The notes below the pieces were generated by a model. It was given only the letters and a program-made list of their open reading frames with translations, did no database searches and was not told the origin of the DNA. Below, in pieces: positions 38,980-49,194 of a DNA stretch of 64,000 bases. Both the position numbers and the translations under genes were made by a program. The stretch comes from Micavibrio sp. TMED2 (GTDB lineage Bacteria > Pseudomonadota > Alphaproteobacteria > TMED2). Within the stretch, counting starts at the first letter, position 1. Every line of letters begins with the position of its first letter. The stretch spans positions 1,062,370 through 1,126,369 of the forward strand of contig NHBH01000001.1 of assembly GCA_002168225.1 (NCBI GenBank), read 5' to 3'.

Positions 38980-41739
38980 TTAATCCAGTCGCCCGTGGCA
39001 TTGTTTGTATTTCAGACCGGAGCCACAGGGGCAGGGGGCGTTACGCTGAACCTTGCCCCATGTGGACGGGTCATTGGGGTCGATGGCCGCAGTGGCGACA
39101 ACCTCCGGTGCGTCGGCCTCGGCTACCTCACCGCCCTCAAGGGCAACTTCCGCCGGGTCGCGTGGTCCCTGAAAGCTCAGTTCATCGGCAGGTGGTGGTG
39201 CGAGATCTGCTGCAGCCGGTTGGCCACCGAGGCTGGCAACGGCCTTGGTCGTTCCATGCTCATCGATCGGGCCGACCTGAATGGTGATCAGGGCCAGTGA
39301 GTTGGTAACCTGTTCCCGCAGGCGGTTGAGCATGGCTTCAAACAGCTGGAAGGCTTCCGACTTGTATTCATTCAGCGGATCGCGCTGGGCATAGGCACGC
39401 AGGCTGATGCCTTCACGCAAGTGATCAAGTGTCAGCAGATGCTCTTTCCAGAGCTGGTCGAGGTGCTGGAGCAGGATGCTCTTCTCGACCGTGCGCATGA
39501 CCGGCGCGCCATAGGTGGCGGCCTTGCGGGCCATCTGCTCGTCGGTCATGGTCAGCAGACGTTCCTTGACCTCAACATCGGCGATGCCCTCTTCCTTAGC
39601 CCAATCGGCAACCGGGATCGGCACGCCGAAGATGCGCTGGATTTCATCCTGCAGATGGGTTGTGTTCCATTGTTCGGGATAGGCGTTCGGCGGCATGCAT
39701 TCGGCGACCAGATCCTCGATCACCTCATGGCGCATGTCCTGAATGGTATCGGACAGATCATCGATAGCCATAATCTCACGACGCTGTTCATAGATGACCT
39801 TGCGCTGGTCATTCATGACGTTGTCGTATTTCAGAATGTTCTTGCGGGCCTCGAAATAATGACCCTCGACCCGTTTCTGGGCCTTCTCGATCGCCTTGTT
39901 GATCCAGGGGTGGAAGATGGCTTCACCTTCCTTGACGCCCAGTTTCTGCAGCATGCCGTCGATGCGGTCGCCGCCGAATACTTTCATCAGGTGGTCTTCC
40001 AGTGACAGGAAGAACAGCGAGGCACCCGGATCGCCCTGACGGCCGGAACGACCGCGCAGCTGGTTATCGATCCGGCGGCTCTCATGGCGCTCGGTACCAA
40101 CGATCAGCAGGCCACCGGCTTCCTTGACCGCTTCACGGGCGGCCAGAACTTCGCTCTCGATTTCCTGTTTCTTGGCCTCGGTCAGTTGCTCCGCCGGAAT
40201 TTCCGACAGGCGCATCTCGATGTTGCCGCCGAGCTGGATATCGGTACCGCGACCGGCCATGTTGGTGGCGATGGTGACCGCGCCCGGACGACCGGCCTGG
40301 GCGATGATGCTCGCCTCCTGCTCGTGATAGCGGGCGTTCAGGACATTGTGCTCGATCTTGCGGCGGTTCAGTTCAGCCGAGAGCTGCTCCGACTTCTCGA
40401 TCGAGATGGTGCCGACCAGAACCGGCTGGCCCTTGCCGCGTGCCTCGAGGATGGTTTCGATAACCGATTCCATCTTCTCCTTCTCGGTCCGGTAGATGAT
40501 GTCGTGCTCATCCTTCCGGGCGATCGGCTTGTTGGTCGGGATATCGACAACCGGCAGATTGTAGATTTCCTCGAATTCCGCTGCCTCGGTCATGGCGGTA
40601 CCGGTCATGCCGGCCAGCTTTGGATAGAGGCGGAAATAGTTCTGCAGGGTGATCGAGGCGAGGGTCTGGTTCTCGCGCTGGATGGTCACGCCTTCCTTGG
40701 CCTCGATTGCCTGATGCTGGCCCTCGCCGAAGCGGCGGCCTTCCATCATCCGACCGGTATGCTCGTCGATGATGATCACCCGGTCCGATTTGACGATATA
40801 TTCCACATCGCGGCGATAGGCGTGCTGGGCACGCAGTGCACGGGTCACGTAGTGCAGCAGGTTGATATTCTCGATGTCATAGATGCTGCCATAGGCCATC
40901 AGGCCCATCTCGCGGCAGATATCGTCGATCCGCTCGGCACCCTTGTCGGTGAGCGAGACCGCTTTCGACTTCATCTCCAACTCGTAATCATCTTCCTCAA
41001 GCTTTTTAACGGCTTCATTGAACTGCATATACAGTTCCGAACTGTCGACCGAGGGGCCGGAGATGATCAGCGGGGTGCGGGCTTCGTCGATCAGGATCGA
41101 GTCGACCTCATCCACAATCGCATAATGGAAATCGCGCTGGACCATATCGGCGAGGCTGAACTGCATGTTGTCACGCAGATAGTCGAATCCGAACTGGGCA
41201 TTGGTGCCATAGGTGATATCGGCGTTATAGGCGGCTTGTCGTTCCAGCTTGCCGAACTCGCTTTCGGTGATGCAGCCGACGGTCAGGCCCAGCGCCTTGT
41301 AAACCTGACCCATCCACTCGGCATCACGGGCGGCGAGGTAGTCGTTAACGGTGACGATATGCACGCCCTTGGCCGGGATGGCGTTCAGATAGGCGGCGAG
41401 GGTGGCAACAAGGGTTTTACCCTCACCGGTGCGCATTTCCGAGATATAGCCGCGGTGCAGAACCATACCGCCCATGAGCTGGACGTCGAAATGCCGCAGG
41501 CCGAGAGTGCGTTTGGCGGCCTCGCGCACGGCGGCGAAGGCTTCCGGCAGGATGGAGTCGAGCTTTTCGCCTGCCTCATGGCGCTTGCGGAACTCAGCCG
41601 TCTTGCCCCGGAGTGCGGTGTCGTCGAGCGCTTCAAATTCCGGTTCGAGCGCATTGATCTGCTCTACCGTTGAGGCCATGGATTTCAACACCCGATCGTT
41701 GGGTGTGCCAAATATTTTGCGGGCCAAGGCACCGATCAT
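38980..41739 (-). CDS. secA: Preprotein translocase ATPase SecA
   Basis: The 919-residue motor that pushes unfolded preproteins through SecYEG. Nucleotide-binding domain 1 contains [17 protein letters not shown], and [19 protein letters not shown] is Walker B. The preprotein cross-linking domain, GTDIQLGGN of the second nucleotide-binding fold and [13 protein letters not shown] follow. The C-terminus has an acidic/alanine linker and the zinc-binding [17 protein letters not shown] that contacts SecB. AGGAC precedes the ATG by about eight bases. It diverges from the parvulin gene. Confidence 0.98.
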   Translation of the reverse strand: MIGALARKIFGTPNDRVLKSMASTVEQINALEPEFEALDDTALRGKTAEFRKRHEAGEKLDSILPEAFAAVREAAKRTLGLRHFDVQLMGGMVLHRGYISEMRTGEGKTLVATLAAYLNAIPAKGVHIVTVNDYLAARDAEWMGQVYKALGLTVGCITESEFGKLERQAAYNADITYGTNAQFGFDYLRDNMQFSLADMVQRDFHYAIVDEVDSILIDEARTPLIISGPSVDSSELYMQFNEAVKKLEEDDYELEMKSKAVSLTDKGAERIDDICREMGLMAYGSIYDIENINLLHYVTRALRAQHAYRRDVEYIVKSDRVIIIDEHTGRMMEGRRFGEGQHQAIEAKEGVTIQRENQTLASITLQNYFRLYPKLAGMTGTAMTEAAEFEEIYNLPVVDIPTNKPIARKDEHDIIYRTEKEKMESVIETILEARGKGQPVLVGTISIEKSEQLSAELNRRKIEHNVLNARYHEQEASIIAQAGRPGAVTIATNMAGRGTDIQLGGNIEMRLSEIPAEQLTEAKKQEIESEVLAAREAVKEAGGLLIVGTERHESRRIDNQLRGRSGRQGDPGASLFFLSLEDHLMKVFGGDRIDGMLQKLGVKEGEAIFHPWINKAIEKAQKRVEGHYFEARKNILKYDNVMNDQRKVIYEQRREIMAIDDLSDTIQDMRHEVIEDLVAECMPPNAYPEQWNTTHLQDEIQRIFGVPIPVADWAKEEGIADVEVKERLLTMTDEQMARKAATYGAPVMRTVEKSILLQHLDQLWKEHLLTLDHLREGISLRAYAQRDPLNEYKSEAFQLFEAMLNRLREQVTNSLALITIQVGPIDEHGTTKAVASLGGQPAAADLAPPPADELSFQGPRDPAEVALEGGEVAEADAPEVVATAAIDPNDPSTWGKVQRNAPCPCGSGLKYKQCHGRLD

Positions 41740-42003
41740 GGTGATCGTCCTGAATTTCGTGAAAAGGGAGACGTACTCAATTTTTGAAAACGCGTGGCCC
41801 CTATATAGGTGGTCACACGCCGATACTCTAGGGGTTTCACTTAAGAGTCTGGCGGGTTCCTGTCAATTCCGCCGGGAACCGGCAGGGGGATAACCCGCAA
41901 GCCGTGCTTGCAACCGGACCCGGGCCGTGGTCTTAATGCGCCCGATTATGCGTACGGTTTTCGTATGCCAAGACATGACCTTATTTAAACAGCGATCCAG
42001 ATC

Positions 42004-42987
42004 ATGGCCGACCAGACAAAAGAAAACAAAACCACCGAAACCGAAGCAGCGACCGAAGCGGCTGCACCGGCCAAATCTTCCCGTATGTCAACGCTGCTGC
42101 TGTTGGGAGCGGTTGTGATCATGGCGGTTTCCACCATCGGCTATGTCGCGATCAATGCGCCGAACGCACAGGAAACCAGTGATGACGGGGCAACCCAGCC
42201 GCTGGAGGAAAATCCGGTTGTTGCCAAGATCGATGGCACCGAATATCGCGCCGAAAAACTGCAGGCTTTTGTTGAAACGCTGCCGCCACAGGTTCGTCAG
42301 GTACCGCTGCAATTCATCTATCCATCACTGATCAAGCAATTCGCCAATCTGCAACTGGCGACCGAGGAAGCCTATCGTCAGGGCCTCGACAGCGATGCGG
42401 AAGTGCAGAAAGCCGTGCAATTCCAGCAGGACCGTATCGTGCGCGAAGTACTGCTCGACCGTCTGGTTGAAGAAGCGGTTACCGATGAAGCAATCGACAG
42501 TGCCTATAACGAGTTTTTGCTGAGCAATACTGCCGAAACCGAGGTCAAGGCGCGCCATATTCTGGTGCCGACCGAGGAAGAGGCGCAGGCCATCATCACC
42601 GAGCTCGATGGTGGTGCCGATTTCGCGACCCTTGCCAGCGAACATTCAACCGGTCCGAGCAGCAGTCAGGGTGGTGACCTCGGTTTCTTCACCCGCGACC
42701 GTATGGTGAAGCCGTTTGCCGATGCTGCCTTCAATCTTGAGGTCGGTGCCTATACCGAAGCGCCGGTTCAGACCGAGTTCGGCTATCATGTCATCCTCGT
42801 CGAGGATCGCCGTGAGAGCGAGCCGCCATCCAAGGAAGAGATGCGCGAGCAGCTCCACAACCAGATCGCGGCCAGCGTTGTTCAGGACTATTTCGACACG
42901 CTGCGCGATGGCAAGGAGATCGAGCTGTATGGTCTCGACGGCAAGCTGATGACCGAAGAGGACAGCGAGCCGGCAGCCAGCCAGTAA
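42004..42987 (+). CDS. Parvulin-type peptidylprolyl isomerase, membrane-anchored
   Basis: A 327-residue PpiC/SurA-like foldase. A polar N-terminal ~27 residues precede one TM helix (STLLLLGAVVIMAVSTIGYV), placing the rest in the periplasm. A SurA-N-like helical part (about 65-180) leads to the parvulin domain (about 185-280) with VKARHILVPTEEEAQ, GGDLGFFTRDRMVKPFADA and TEFGYHVILVEDR. It would assist folding of exported proteins, which fits its place divergent from secA and ahead of argJ. A glutamate-rich tail ends it. Confidence 0.92.
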   Translation: MADQTKENKTTETEAATEAAAPAKSSRMSTLLLLGAVVIMAVSTIGYVAINAPNAQETSDDGATQPLEENPVVAKIDGTEYRAEKLQAFVETLPPQVRQVPLQFIYPSLIKQFANLQLATEEAYRQGLDSDAEVQKAVQFQQDRIVREVLLDRLVEEAVTDEAIDSAYNEFLLSNTAETEVKARHILVPTEEEAQAIITELDGGADFATLASEHSTGPSSSQGGDLGFFTRDRMVKPFADAAFNLEVGAYTEAPVQTEFGYHVILVEDRRESEPPSKEEMREQLHNQIAASVVQDYFDTLRDGKEIELYGLDGKLMTEEDSEPAASQ

Positions 42988-43054
42988 GGCGTCTGCCTCT
43001 ATCAAGCGTTGTTGACCAGCATTATTGACCCCCGGTTTCAGGGATATACTTCCT

Positions 43055-44314
43055 ATGGCTATCGCGGTTTCCCCACTTGCCCCGTCCGGTTTCCCCAATG
43101 TGGCACCGATTGATGGTGTTCGTATTGCCACCGGCAATTCCGGTGGTCGTTATCGCGGTCGTGATGATGTGTTGCTGATCGAACTCGAGCGTTCCTGCCC
43201 GGTGGCCGGTGTCTTCACCACGTCACAGACGGCAGCAGCGCCCGTGCTCTGGTGCCGCAAGGCACTGGCCGGTGGTCTTGCCCGCTCGTTCGTGGTCAAT
43301 GCCGGCAACGCCAATGCCTTTACCGGCGATGCCGGGGAACGGCTGGTGGAAGCCACGGTCTATGCCGCCGCCCAACTGGCGACCAAGCAGGGTGAGCCGG
43401 AGCCGGTACCGCCATCACAGGTATTCGTTGCCTCGACCGGGGTGATCGGTGAGCCGATGCCCGCCAATATGATCGCAGCAGCACTGGAAGACGTGGCACC
43501 AAAGCTCGGACCATCCGACGGGCGCTGGGAAGCGGCGGCCAGGGCCATCATGACCACGGATACCTTCCCCAAGGCAGCCACCGCCACCTGCCGTATCGGC
43601 GGCAAGACGGTGACGGTCAGCGGTATCGCCAAGGGATCGGGCATGATTGCCCCGAACATGGCCACCATGCTCGGTTTCCTGTTCACCGATGCCGATGTAG
43701 ATCAGGCAGTGCTGCAGCGTATCCTGAGTACGGCCAATGACCGCAGCTTCAACTGTATCACCGTTGATGGCGATACCTCGACCAGCGATACGGTGCTGAT
43801 GGCGGCAACCGGTGCTGCCGGTAATCCGAAACTGACCAGCCTGCGTGATCGTGGCGTCAGCACCCTGCGTGCGGCGATCTATCGGGTCATGGAGGATTTG
43901 TCCCAGCAGATCGTGCGCGATGGCGAGGGGGCGAGCAAATTCGTTGAGGTTACCGTAACTGGTGCCAGATCGACCAAGGCAGCGCGTCAAGTCGCCATGA
44001 GCATCGCCAATTCACCGCTGGTGAAGACCGCGATTGCCGGTGAGGATGCCAACTGGGGCCGGATCGTTATGGCGGCTGGCAAGGCCGGCGTGGTTTTCGA
44101 CCAGCAGGCGCTCTCCGTCAGTGTCGGCGGCATCACCATCGCGGCCAATGGCCAGCGGGTGCCCGATTATGACGAGGCACCGGTCGCAGCCCACATGGCG
44201 GGTCAGAATATCGAGATCGGTGTCGATCTCGGCAGCGGTCGCGGCAAGGGCCGGGTCTGGACCTGCGATCTGACCTACGACTACATCAAGATCAATGCGG
44301 ATTATCGTAGCTGA
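43055..44314 (+). CDS. argJ: Bifunctional ornithine acetyltransferase / N-acetylglutamate synthase
   Basis: A 419-residue enzyme of the cyclic arginine pathway: it moves the acetyl group from N-acetylornithine to glutamate. GMIAPNMATMLGFLFTD holds the ATML self-cleavage site whose threonine becomes the nucleophile of the beta chain. LARSFVVNAGNANAFTG and KTAIAGEDANWGRIVMAAG are other conserved segments. The ATG at 43055 is preferred over a TTG ten codons earlier. Whether it is mono- or bifunctional cannot be decided here. Confidence 0.95.
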   Translation: MAIAVSPLAPSGFPNVAPIDGVRIATGNSGGRYRGRDDVLLIELERSCPVAGVFTTSQTAAAPVLWCRKALAGGLARSFVVNAGNANAFTGDAGERLVEATVYAAAQLATKQGEPEPVPPSQVFVASTGVIGEPMPANMIAAALEDVAPKLGPSDGRWEAAARAIMTTDTFPKAATATCRIGGKTVTVSGIAKGSGMIAPNMATMLGFLFTDADVDQAVLQRILSTANDRSFNCITVDGDTSTSDTVLMAATGAAGNPKLTSLRDRGVSTLRAAIYRVMEDLSQQIVRDGEGASKFVEVTVTGARSTKAARQVAMSIANSPLVKTAIAGEDANWGRIVMAAGKAGVVFDQQALSVSVGGITIAANGQRVPDYDEAPVAAHMAGQNIEIGVDLGSGRGKGRVWTCDLTYDYIKINADYRS

Positions 44315-44317
44315 TTT

Positions 44318-44851
44318 ATGCGGCCAACCAGTCTGAAAACGCTGCGTCTAAGTCTGCGGTGCCCCAAAATCAGCGATGTTGATGCCCTGACCATGGCGAT
44401 TGGCGACCAGCGCGTCTCCCAATGGCTGGCGCGGGTGCCGCACCCTTACGGTCATAATGATGCGATCCGATGGATTGAGATCAGCGCGGATAACTGGCAG
44501 CGCGATGTTGCCTATCCGTTCAATGCGTTTCTCGGTGACCGACTGATCGGCGGTGTCGGCGTCACCCGCTGCAGCGATGAGGATGCGGTGCTCAGCTACT
44601 GGCTGGTACATGATTGCTGGGGACAGGGCTACGGGCTGGAACTGATCGAGGCGATTGCCGCGTTCTCTGCCGAAACGCTCGGGTTTCAGACCCTGACGGC
44701 AGGCATCCACCCGGACAATACCCGCTCCGAACGCTTGCTGCTGAAAGCGGGGTTCGAGGCGATCGGCGATCAGATATATCTGCACCCGCCACCGGATAAT
44801 CGCTTGAAGGGGCCGCATTTTCGGTTATCTCTTGCCGGTGACAGCCAATAG
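44318..44851 (+). CDS. GNAT-family N-acetyltransferase
   Basis: A 177-residue acetyltransferase of the RimJ/RimL-like GNAT branch. The start LKTLRLSLRCPKISDVDALT is the usual first strand and helix, and YWLVHDCWGQGYGLELIEAI contains the acetyl-CoA pyrophosphate loop (Q/R-x-x-G-x-G/A pattern as WGQGYG). GIHPDNTRSERLLLKAGFEA completes the fold. It begins three bases after the argJ stop and probably shares its message. The substrate is unknown. Confidence 0.9.
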   Translation: MRPTSLKTLRLSLRCPKISDVDALTMAIGDQRVSQWLARVPHPYGHNDAIRWIEISADNWQRDVAYPFNAFLGDRLIGGVGVTRCSDEDAVLSYWLVHDCWGQGYGLELIEAIAAFSAETLGFQTLTAGIHPDNTRSERLLLKAGFEAIGDQIYLHPPPDNRLKGPHFRLSLAGDSQ

Positions 44852-44874
44852 CACCGGCCCGGAAGGATTATGCC

Positions 44875-45318
44875 ATGACCACATCAGAAACGGTTGCCCT
44901 CGTCGGCGAACGGGACAAGCCGATCCTGCTGGTATCTGCTGCTGTACTGGTTGATGGCGATAACCGCGTGCTGCTCGCCCGCCGTCCCCATGGCAAGCAT
45001 CTTGGCGGGTTGTGGGAGTTTCCGGGCGGCAAGCTGCAACCGGGCGAGACCCCGGAAGAAGCGGTGATCCGCGAGCTGCAGGAAGAGCTCGACGTGCACA
45101 CACAGGCAAAATGCCTGCATCCACTGACCTTTGCCTCACATGCCTATCCCGATTTCCACCTGATGATGCCGCTCTATATCTGCCGCAAATGGAGTGGCTC
45201 GGCGAGCGGGCAGGAAGGGCAGGAAATTGCCTGGGTCAAGCCCGCACGTTTACGCGATTATCCGATGCCACCGGCGGATGAACCGCTGATCAGCGCCATT
45301 CAGGATCAACTGCTGTGA
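44875..45318 (+). CDS. mutT: MutT-type 8-oxo-dGTP diphosphatase
   Basis: A 147-residue Nudix hydrolase that cleans oxidised nucleotides before they enter DNA. The Nudix box is GGKLQPGETPEEAVIREL followed by QEELDV; the glycine usual near the end of the box is an aspartate here, outside the metal-binding glutamates. VLLARRPHGKHLGGLWEFPG is typical of MutT and not of other Nudix groups. It follows the GNAT gene by 23 bases. Confidence 0.92.
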   Translation: MTTSETVALVGERDKPILLVSAAVLVDGDNRVLLARRPHGKHLGGLWEFPGGKLQPGETPEEAVIRELQEELDVHTQAKCLHPLTFASHAYPDFHLMMPLYICRKWSGSASGQEGQEIAWVKPARLRDYPMPPADEPLISAIQDQLL

Positions 45319-45348
45319 CTTCCGGCATGGGGATGGTAACCTGACGCC

Positions 45349-46128
45349 ATGTACCGCGATGTCGTTGATTTGCATGATTTCTACCGCGACCGGCTGGGGC
45401 GTGTTGTCCAGCGCCTGATGCGCCGCCGCCTGCGCCAGATGTGGCCGGATGTCAGCGGCCAGCGGGTCATGGGCTTCGGCTATGCCGGGCATCTGTTACA
45501 GGCGTTCGACGAACAGCCGACCACCCAACGGTTTCTGGTCATGCCGGCAGCCCAGGGCGTGATGCACTGGCCGCGCCAGAGTCCCTTGAATGCGGCGGTA
45601 CTCGCCCATGAACATGCTCTGCCGTTCGAGGATGCCTCGATTGACCGGATTATCCTCTGCCACGCCATCGAATGTTCGACCCAGCCGGAACCGCTGATGG
45701 ATGAAATCTGGCGGGTGCTGAGCGGGCAGGGGCGGGTCATGGTGATTGTGCCCAATCGCACCGGCTTCTGGGCGCGGGCCGATCACACGCCGTTCGGCCA
45801 TGGGGTGCCGTATTCGGTCGGCCAGCTTGTCAGTCTGTTGCGGACCCATGATTTCGTGCCGGAACGCACGGCAAAGGCGGTGTTCATTCCGCCGATGAAG
45901 CGCCGTTTCCTGCTGTCCGGTGCTCTGGCATGGGAAGAGTTCGGCGAACGCTGGTTTGAACCACTCGCCGGGGTCAATATGATCGAGGCATCAAAACAGG
46001 TCTTTGCCGGGATCAAGCCACAGCGCGAGGCGCGCAAGACCGGTCGTCCGGTGCTGGTGCCCGGTCAGGTGCGTCCTGCCCATGGCTATATGGGTGGTAT
46101 CAGCGCCAGTGTTGTGGAGCAGGGCTGA
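45349..46128 (+). CDS. SAM-dependent methyltransferase-like protein
   Basis: A 259-residue protein with a class I methyltransferase fold. RVMGFGYAGHLLQAF takes the place of motif I but lacks the usual D-x-GxGxG pattern, so SAM binding may be altered. LPFEDASIDRIILCHAIECS and IWRVLSGQGRVMVIVPNRTG are the later strands of Methyltransf_11. Related genes are found beside gloB or mutT in alphaproteobacteria. It converges with metXW, with the stop codons adjacent. Confidence 0.82.
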   Translation: MYRDVVDLHDFYRDRLGRVVQRLMRRRLRQMWPDVSGQRVMGFGYAGHLLQAFDEQPTTQRFLVMPAAQGVMHWPRQSPLNAAVLAHEHALPFEDASIDRIILCHAIECSTQPEPLMDEIWRVLSGQGRVMVIVPNRTGFWARADHTPFGHGVPYSVGQLVSLLRTHDFVPERTAKAVFIPPMKRRFLLSGALAWEEFGERWFEPLAGVNMIEASKQVFAGIKPQREARKTGRPVLVPGQVRPAHGYMGGISASVVEQG

Positions 46129-47955
46129 TCAGCCGCGTTTGACCCGGAACACGGCCTGTTCGCCGAGCAGGTTGTGCCAGCGTGACAGGCGCTTGTAGTC
46201 AACCACGCGACCGCCGCCGAAACTGGTGTCGAGAACAACCTTGGCCGCTTCAATCTCCAGCCCCATCTCATCCGCCAGATCAATGAAGTCATTGATGGTG
46301 AAGAAATGGATATTTGGTGTGTTGTACCAGGTATGGGGCAGGGCGCTGGTCACCGGCATCCGACCACTGAGGCCGAGGGAAGCCCGTACCCGCCAATGGC
46401 CGAAATTCTGGAATGAGATCACTGCATGCCGCCCAATCCTGAGCATCTGCTCCAGCATCCGCCGTGGTTCGTGCATGGCCTGCAGGGTCTGGCCGAGAAT
46501 GGCATAGTCAAAGCTGTCATCGGGGTAGTGTTCGAGGTCGCGTTCGGCATCGCCCTGAATGGCGGTCAGACCGCGTGAGACGGCACTGCGTACCAGTCCC
46601 TGATCAATCTCGATGCCGCGCCCCTTCACGCTGCGCCCGTCGCGCAGATGCGCCAGCAGCGCACCGTCACCACAGCCAATGTCGAGAACCGTGCTTTCCG
46701 GGGCAACCAGCCCGGCAATCAGGTTCAGGTCGACCCGGACGCTACGATCCACATCCATTTCCAGCTGGGTGGCTTCGGCCTTCGGCTTCAGGTTCGGCAG
46801 CAGGCCCCGATCTTGTGCTGCACCGTCGAGGAAGCCACGGATCATGGCCTCGAATTGCGGCTCATCGAGCAGGAAGGCGTCATGGCCCTTGTCGGTCTCG
46901 ATCTCGACGAAGCTGACATCGGCGGAAGCGGCGTTCAGCGCATGGACCAGCCGCAGGCTTTCCGAGGTCGGGAACAGCCAGTCGCTGGTGAAGGAAGCAA
47001 CGCAGAACCGCACCGGCGTATCCTGAAACAGCTCGGCCAGTCGGCTTTCCTGATGGGTCCCAAGATCGAAATAATCCATCGCCCGGGTGATGTAGAGATA
47101 GCTGTTGGCATCAAACCGCTCGACGAAGGTTGAGCCTTGATAACGCAGATAGCTTTCAACCTGAAAATCGGCATCGAAGCCGAAGGTGATATCGGCGCGG
47201 TCCTGCAGAGTCCGACCGAATTTCCGCTGCAGGGCTGGCTCGGACAGATAAGTGATATGGGCCGCCATGCGGGCAACGGCGAGACCGGAGCGCGGTTTCT
47301 TGCCCGCTTCGAGATATTTGCCGCCGCACCAGTCGGGATCGGCCATGACCGCCTGTCGCCCAACCTCGTCAAAGGCGATGTTCTGTGCCGTGTGATGAGC
47401 AGCAGTGGCAATCGGGATGGCGGAGAAGACCCGCTCGGGATAGCGCGCGGCCCATTCGAGTACCTGCATCCCGCCCATGGAGCCACCGATGACCGAGAAC
47501 AGTGTCTCGATCCCGAGGTGATCCATCAGTAGCGCCTGGGCACGCACCATGTCGCCGATGGTAATGACCGGAAATTCGGTGCCATATGGCTTGCCGGTAG
47601 CAGGGTTGATATCGAGCGGACCCGATGACCCCATGCAGCCGCCGAGCACATTGCTGCAGATAATGAAAAAGCGGTCGGTGTCGATCGGCTTGCCGGGACC
47701 GACCAGCGCTTCCCACCAGCCAGGCTTGCCGGTTACCGGATGGAGTTCCGCGACATACTGGTCACCGGTCAGGGCATGACAGATCAGGATGGCATTGGTC
47801 TTGTCCTGATTGAGCGCACCGGCGGTGGTATAGGCAATGCGAACCGGGCCGAACTGCTCACCACTGTCGAGCGGCATGGGCGTTTCGGTTGCCAGCTCGA
47901 CCTGATGGCCCGGCAGGGCAGCGATTGCCTCCGGGCTGGTCGGGGCAGACATCAT
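46129..47955 (-). CDS. Fused homoserine O-acetyltransferase / MetW protein
   Basis: A continuous ~608-residue frame joining two usually separate genes. Numbered from the longest frame, residues ~20-390 are MetX, an alpha/beta hydrolase with nucleophile Ser166 in [15 protein letters not shown] and a catalytic His365 in [10 protein letters not shown]; it activates homoserine for methionine synthesis. Residues ~410-615 are MetW, a methyltransferase-like domain with [15 protein letters not shown] and [15 protein letters not shown]. MetW is known to be needed for full MetX activity in some bacteria. An ATG at 47955 or 47952 is likely; a TTG at 47976 is also open. Confidence 0.93.
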   Translation of the reverse strand: MMSAPTSPEAIAALPGHQVELATETPMPLDSGEQFGPVRIAYTTAGALNQDKTNAILICHALTGDQYVAELHPVTGKPGWWEALVGPGKPIDTDRFFIICSNVLGGCMGSSGPLDINPATGKPYGTEFPVITIGDMVRAQALLMDHLGIETLFSVIGGSMGGMQVLEWAARYPERVFSAIPIATAAHHTAQNIAFDEVGRQAVMADPDWCGGKYLEAGKKPRSGLAVARMAAHITYLSEPALQRKFGRTLQDRADITFGFDADFQVESYLRYQGSTFVERFDANSYLYITRAMDYFDLGTHQESRLAELFQDTPVRFCVASFTSDWLFPTSESLRLVHALNAASADVSFVEIETDKGHDAFLLDEPQFEAMIRGFLDGAAQDRGLLPNLKPKAEATQLEMDVDRSVRVDLNLIAGLVAPESTVLDIGCGDGALLAHLRDGRSVKGRGIEIDQGLVRSAVSRGLTAIQGDAERDLEHYPDDSFDYAILGQTLQAMHEPRRMLEQMLRIGRHAVISFQNFGHWRVRASLGLSGRMPVTSALPHTWYNTPNIHFFTINDFIDLADEMGLEIEAAKVVLDTSFGGGRVVDYKRLSRWHNLLGEQAVFRVKRG

Positions 47956-48282
47956 CTGTTGGTTGTTCGCACCCAAAGTCAGGCTGTACCTATGCTGCGG
48001 TTAATCATGATTTCGTCTTTAGCTATGGTCATACGACAACAAATATGTCGAGACCAGCATTGTGATGTGCATGGCTTAATTGCTGTCAGCGAATATTTTA
48101 TTGCTGCAACAGCAACTTCGCTTTGCTTTTTGGCGGTTTAGTCCATAGATAACGGACCTTCGTCGGGGCGCACTGCCGTCTGGCGTCATGTATCCGGCAC
48201 TTATCCGGCTGCCAAAACGCGCAGTTCGGGGTAAGCTGCCAGCCTTGATCACCCTCTCGAATGCGAGCCGTTAGCCAAGTCG
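47956..48282. other. Divergent intergenic region between metXW and chorismate mutase
   Basis: About 325 bases with no gene. Two structures stand out: a hairpin at 48027-48055 in the metXW leader and a direct repeat TATCCGGC-act-TATCCGGC (48191-48209) about 75 bases before the chorismate mutase start. The rest shows nothing I can name. Confidence 0.55.
48027..48055 (-). promoter_or_regulatory. Hairpin in the metXW leader
   Basis: GGTC-t-CGACA-tatttgt-TGTCG-tat-GACC folds into a two-part stem about 70 bases before the metXW start, and on that strand is followed by ATAGCTAAAGACG. A GCTAAA element after a stem recalls SAM-II riboswitches, which control metX in alphaproteobacteria, but the loop is too short for the usual pseudoknot. 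Confidence 0.25.
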
Positions 48283-49167
48283 ATGTCCGACCTTTCCGAT
48301 CTCCGCGTGAAAATTGATCAGATTGATGACCAGATTCAGGATCTGATCATCGAGCGTACGGCCATTGTCGAGCATGTGCGCACGGCCAAGGGTGATGACC
48401 ACATCTATATGCGCCCGGCGCGTGAGGCGGCGATCCTGCGTCGGCTGGTGGCGCGGCACAAGGGCCGGTTTCCGACCAATTCCCTGATCCGTATCTGGCG
48501 CGAGATCATTTCCACCCTGACCCTGATGCAGGGGCCGCTGTCGATTGCGGTCTATGCGCCCGGTAACCAGACCGGCCTCTGGGATGTGGCGCGCGACCAT
48601 TACGGTGTTCAGGTGCCGCTGCTGCCCGTGCCGACCAAGACCGGCGTGCTGCGCGCGATTACCGAGGGCAGCGCCAATGTCGGTGTTCTGCCACTGCCGG
48701 AAGCGGAAGAGGAAGGCCCTTGGTGGCCGAACCTCGTCAGCGGCGATACGGCGGGGATCAAGGTGATTGGCATGTTGCCGTTCCATGATGCGGGCAATAC
48801 CCGCAGTGAAACCCGTCTGGGCATGGTGGTCTCCAAACTCGCGCCCGAAGCAACCGGCGATGATCGCACCCTGATTGCCCTCCACCTCACCGAGGGCATG
48901 AGCCGCGACCGCCTCAATCAGGTGTTTGCCAAGTCCAAGGCAGAGGTAACCGCCTTCCTCGGTCAGGTGCCGGGGCTGGGCAGCGATGATGAACGCCTGC
49001 ATCTGATTGAACTGGCAGGGTTCCTTGAGACCGACGGCCCGACCCTGAAAAAGGTCCAGCGCGAGTTGGGCGAATTTTGTCTGAGCCTCGATACGATTGG
49101 GGCTTACGCTACCCCGGTATCAGTTGCTATGACCGATGCAGCAACAACCGAAGCGGCCATCAGCTAG
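48283..49167 (+). CDS. Chorismate mutase with a reduced prephenate-dehydratase/ACT-like tail
   Basis: A 294-residue protein. Residues ~1-90 are an AroQ chorismate mutase (LRVKIDQIDDQIQDLIIERT, HVRTAKG, RPAREAAILRRLV, the last matching the active-site Arg-Glu). Residues ~93-190 keep the start of a prephenate-dehydratase lobe (LSIAVYAPGNQTGLWDVA, ANVGVLPLPEAEE) but are about half the usual length. Residues ~200-285 look like an ACT domain (VQRELGEFCLSLDTIGAY). It should convert chorismate to prephenate; dehydratase activity is doubtful. It starts the hisC-tyrA operon. Confidence 0.85.
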   Translation: MSDLSDLRVKIDQIDDQIQDLIIERTAIVEHVRTAKGDDHIYMRPAREAAILRRLVARHKGRFPTNSLIRIWREIISTLTLMQGPLSIAVYAPGNQTGLWDVARDHYGVQVPLLPVPTKTGVLRAITEGSANVGVLPLPEAEEEGPWWPNLVSGDTAGIKVIGMLPFHDAGNTRSETRLGMVVSKLAPEATGDDRTLIALHLTEGMSRDRLNQVFAKSKAEVTAFLGQVPGLGSDDERLHLIELAGFLETDGPTLKKVQRELGEFCLSLDTIGAYATPVSVAMTDAATTEAAIS

Positions 49168-49194
49168 GCCGTACGATCATCGTTAGGCCAATCC

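Noticed and set aside
40084..41673. A 529-codon plus-strand frame opposite secA
   Set aside because: Composition mirrors the SecA codons; no domain or ribosome site of its own.
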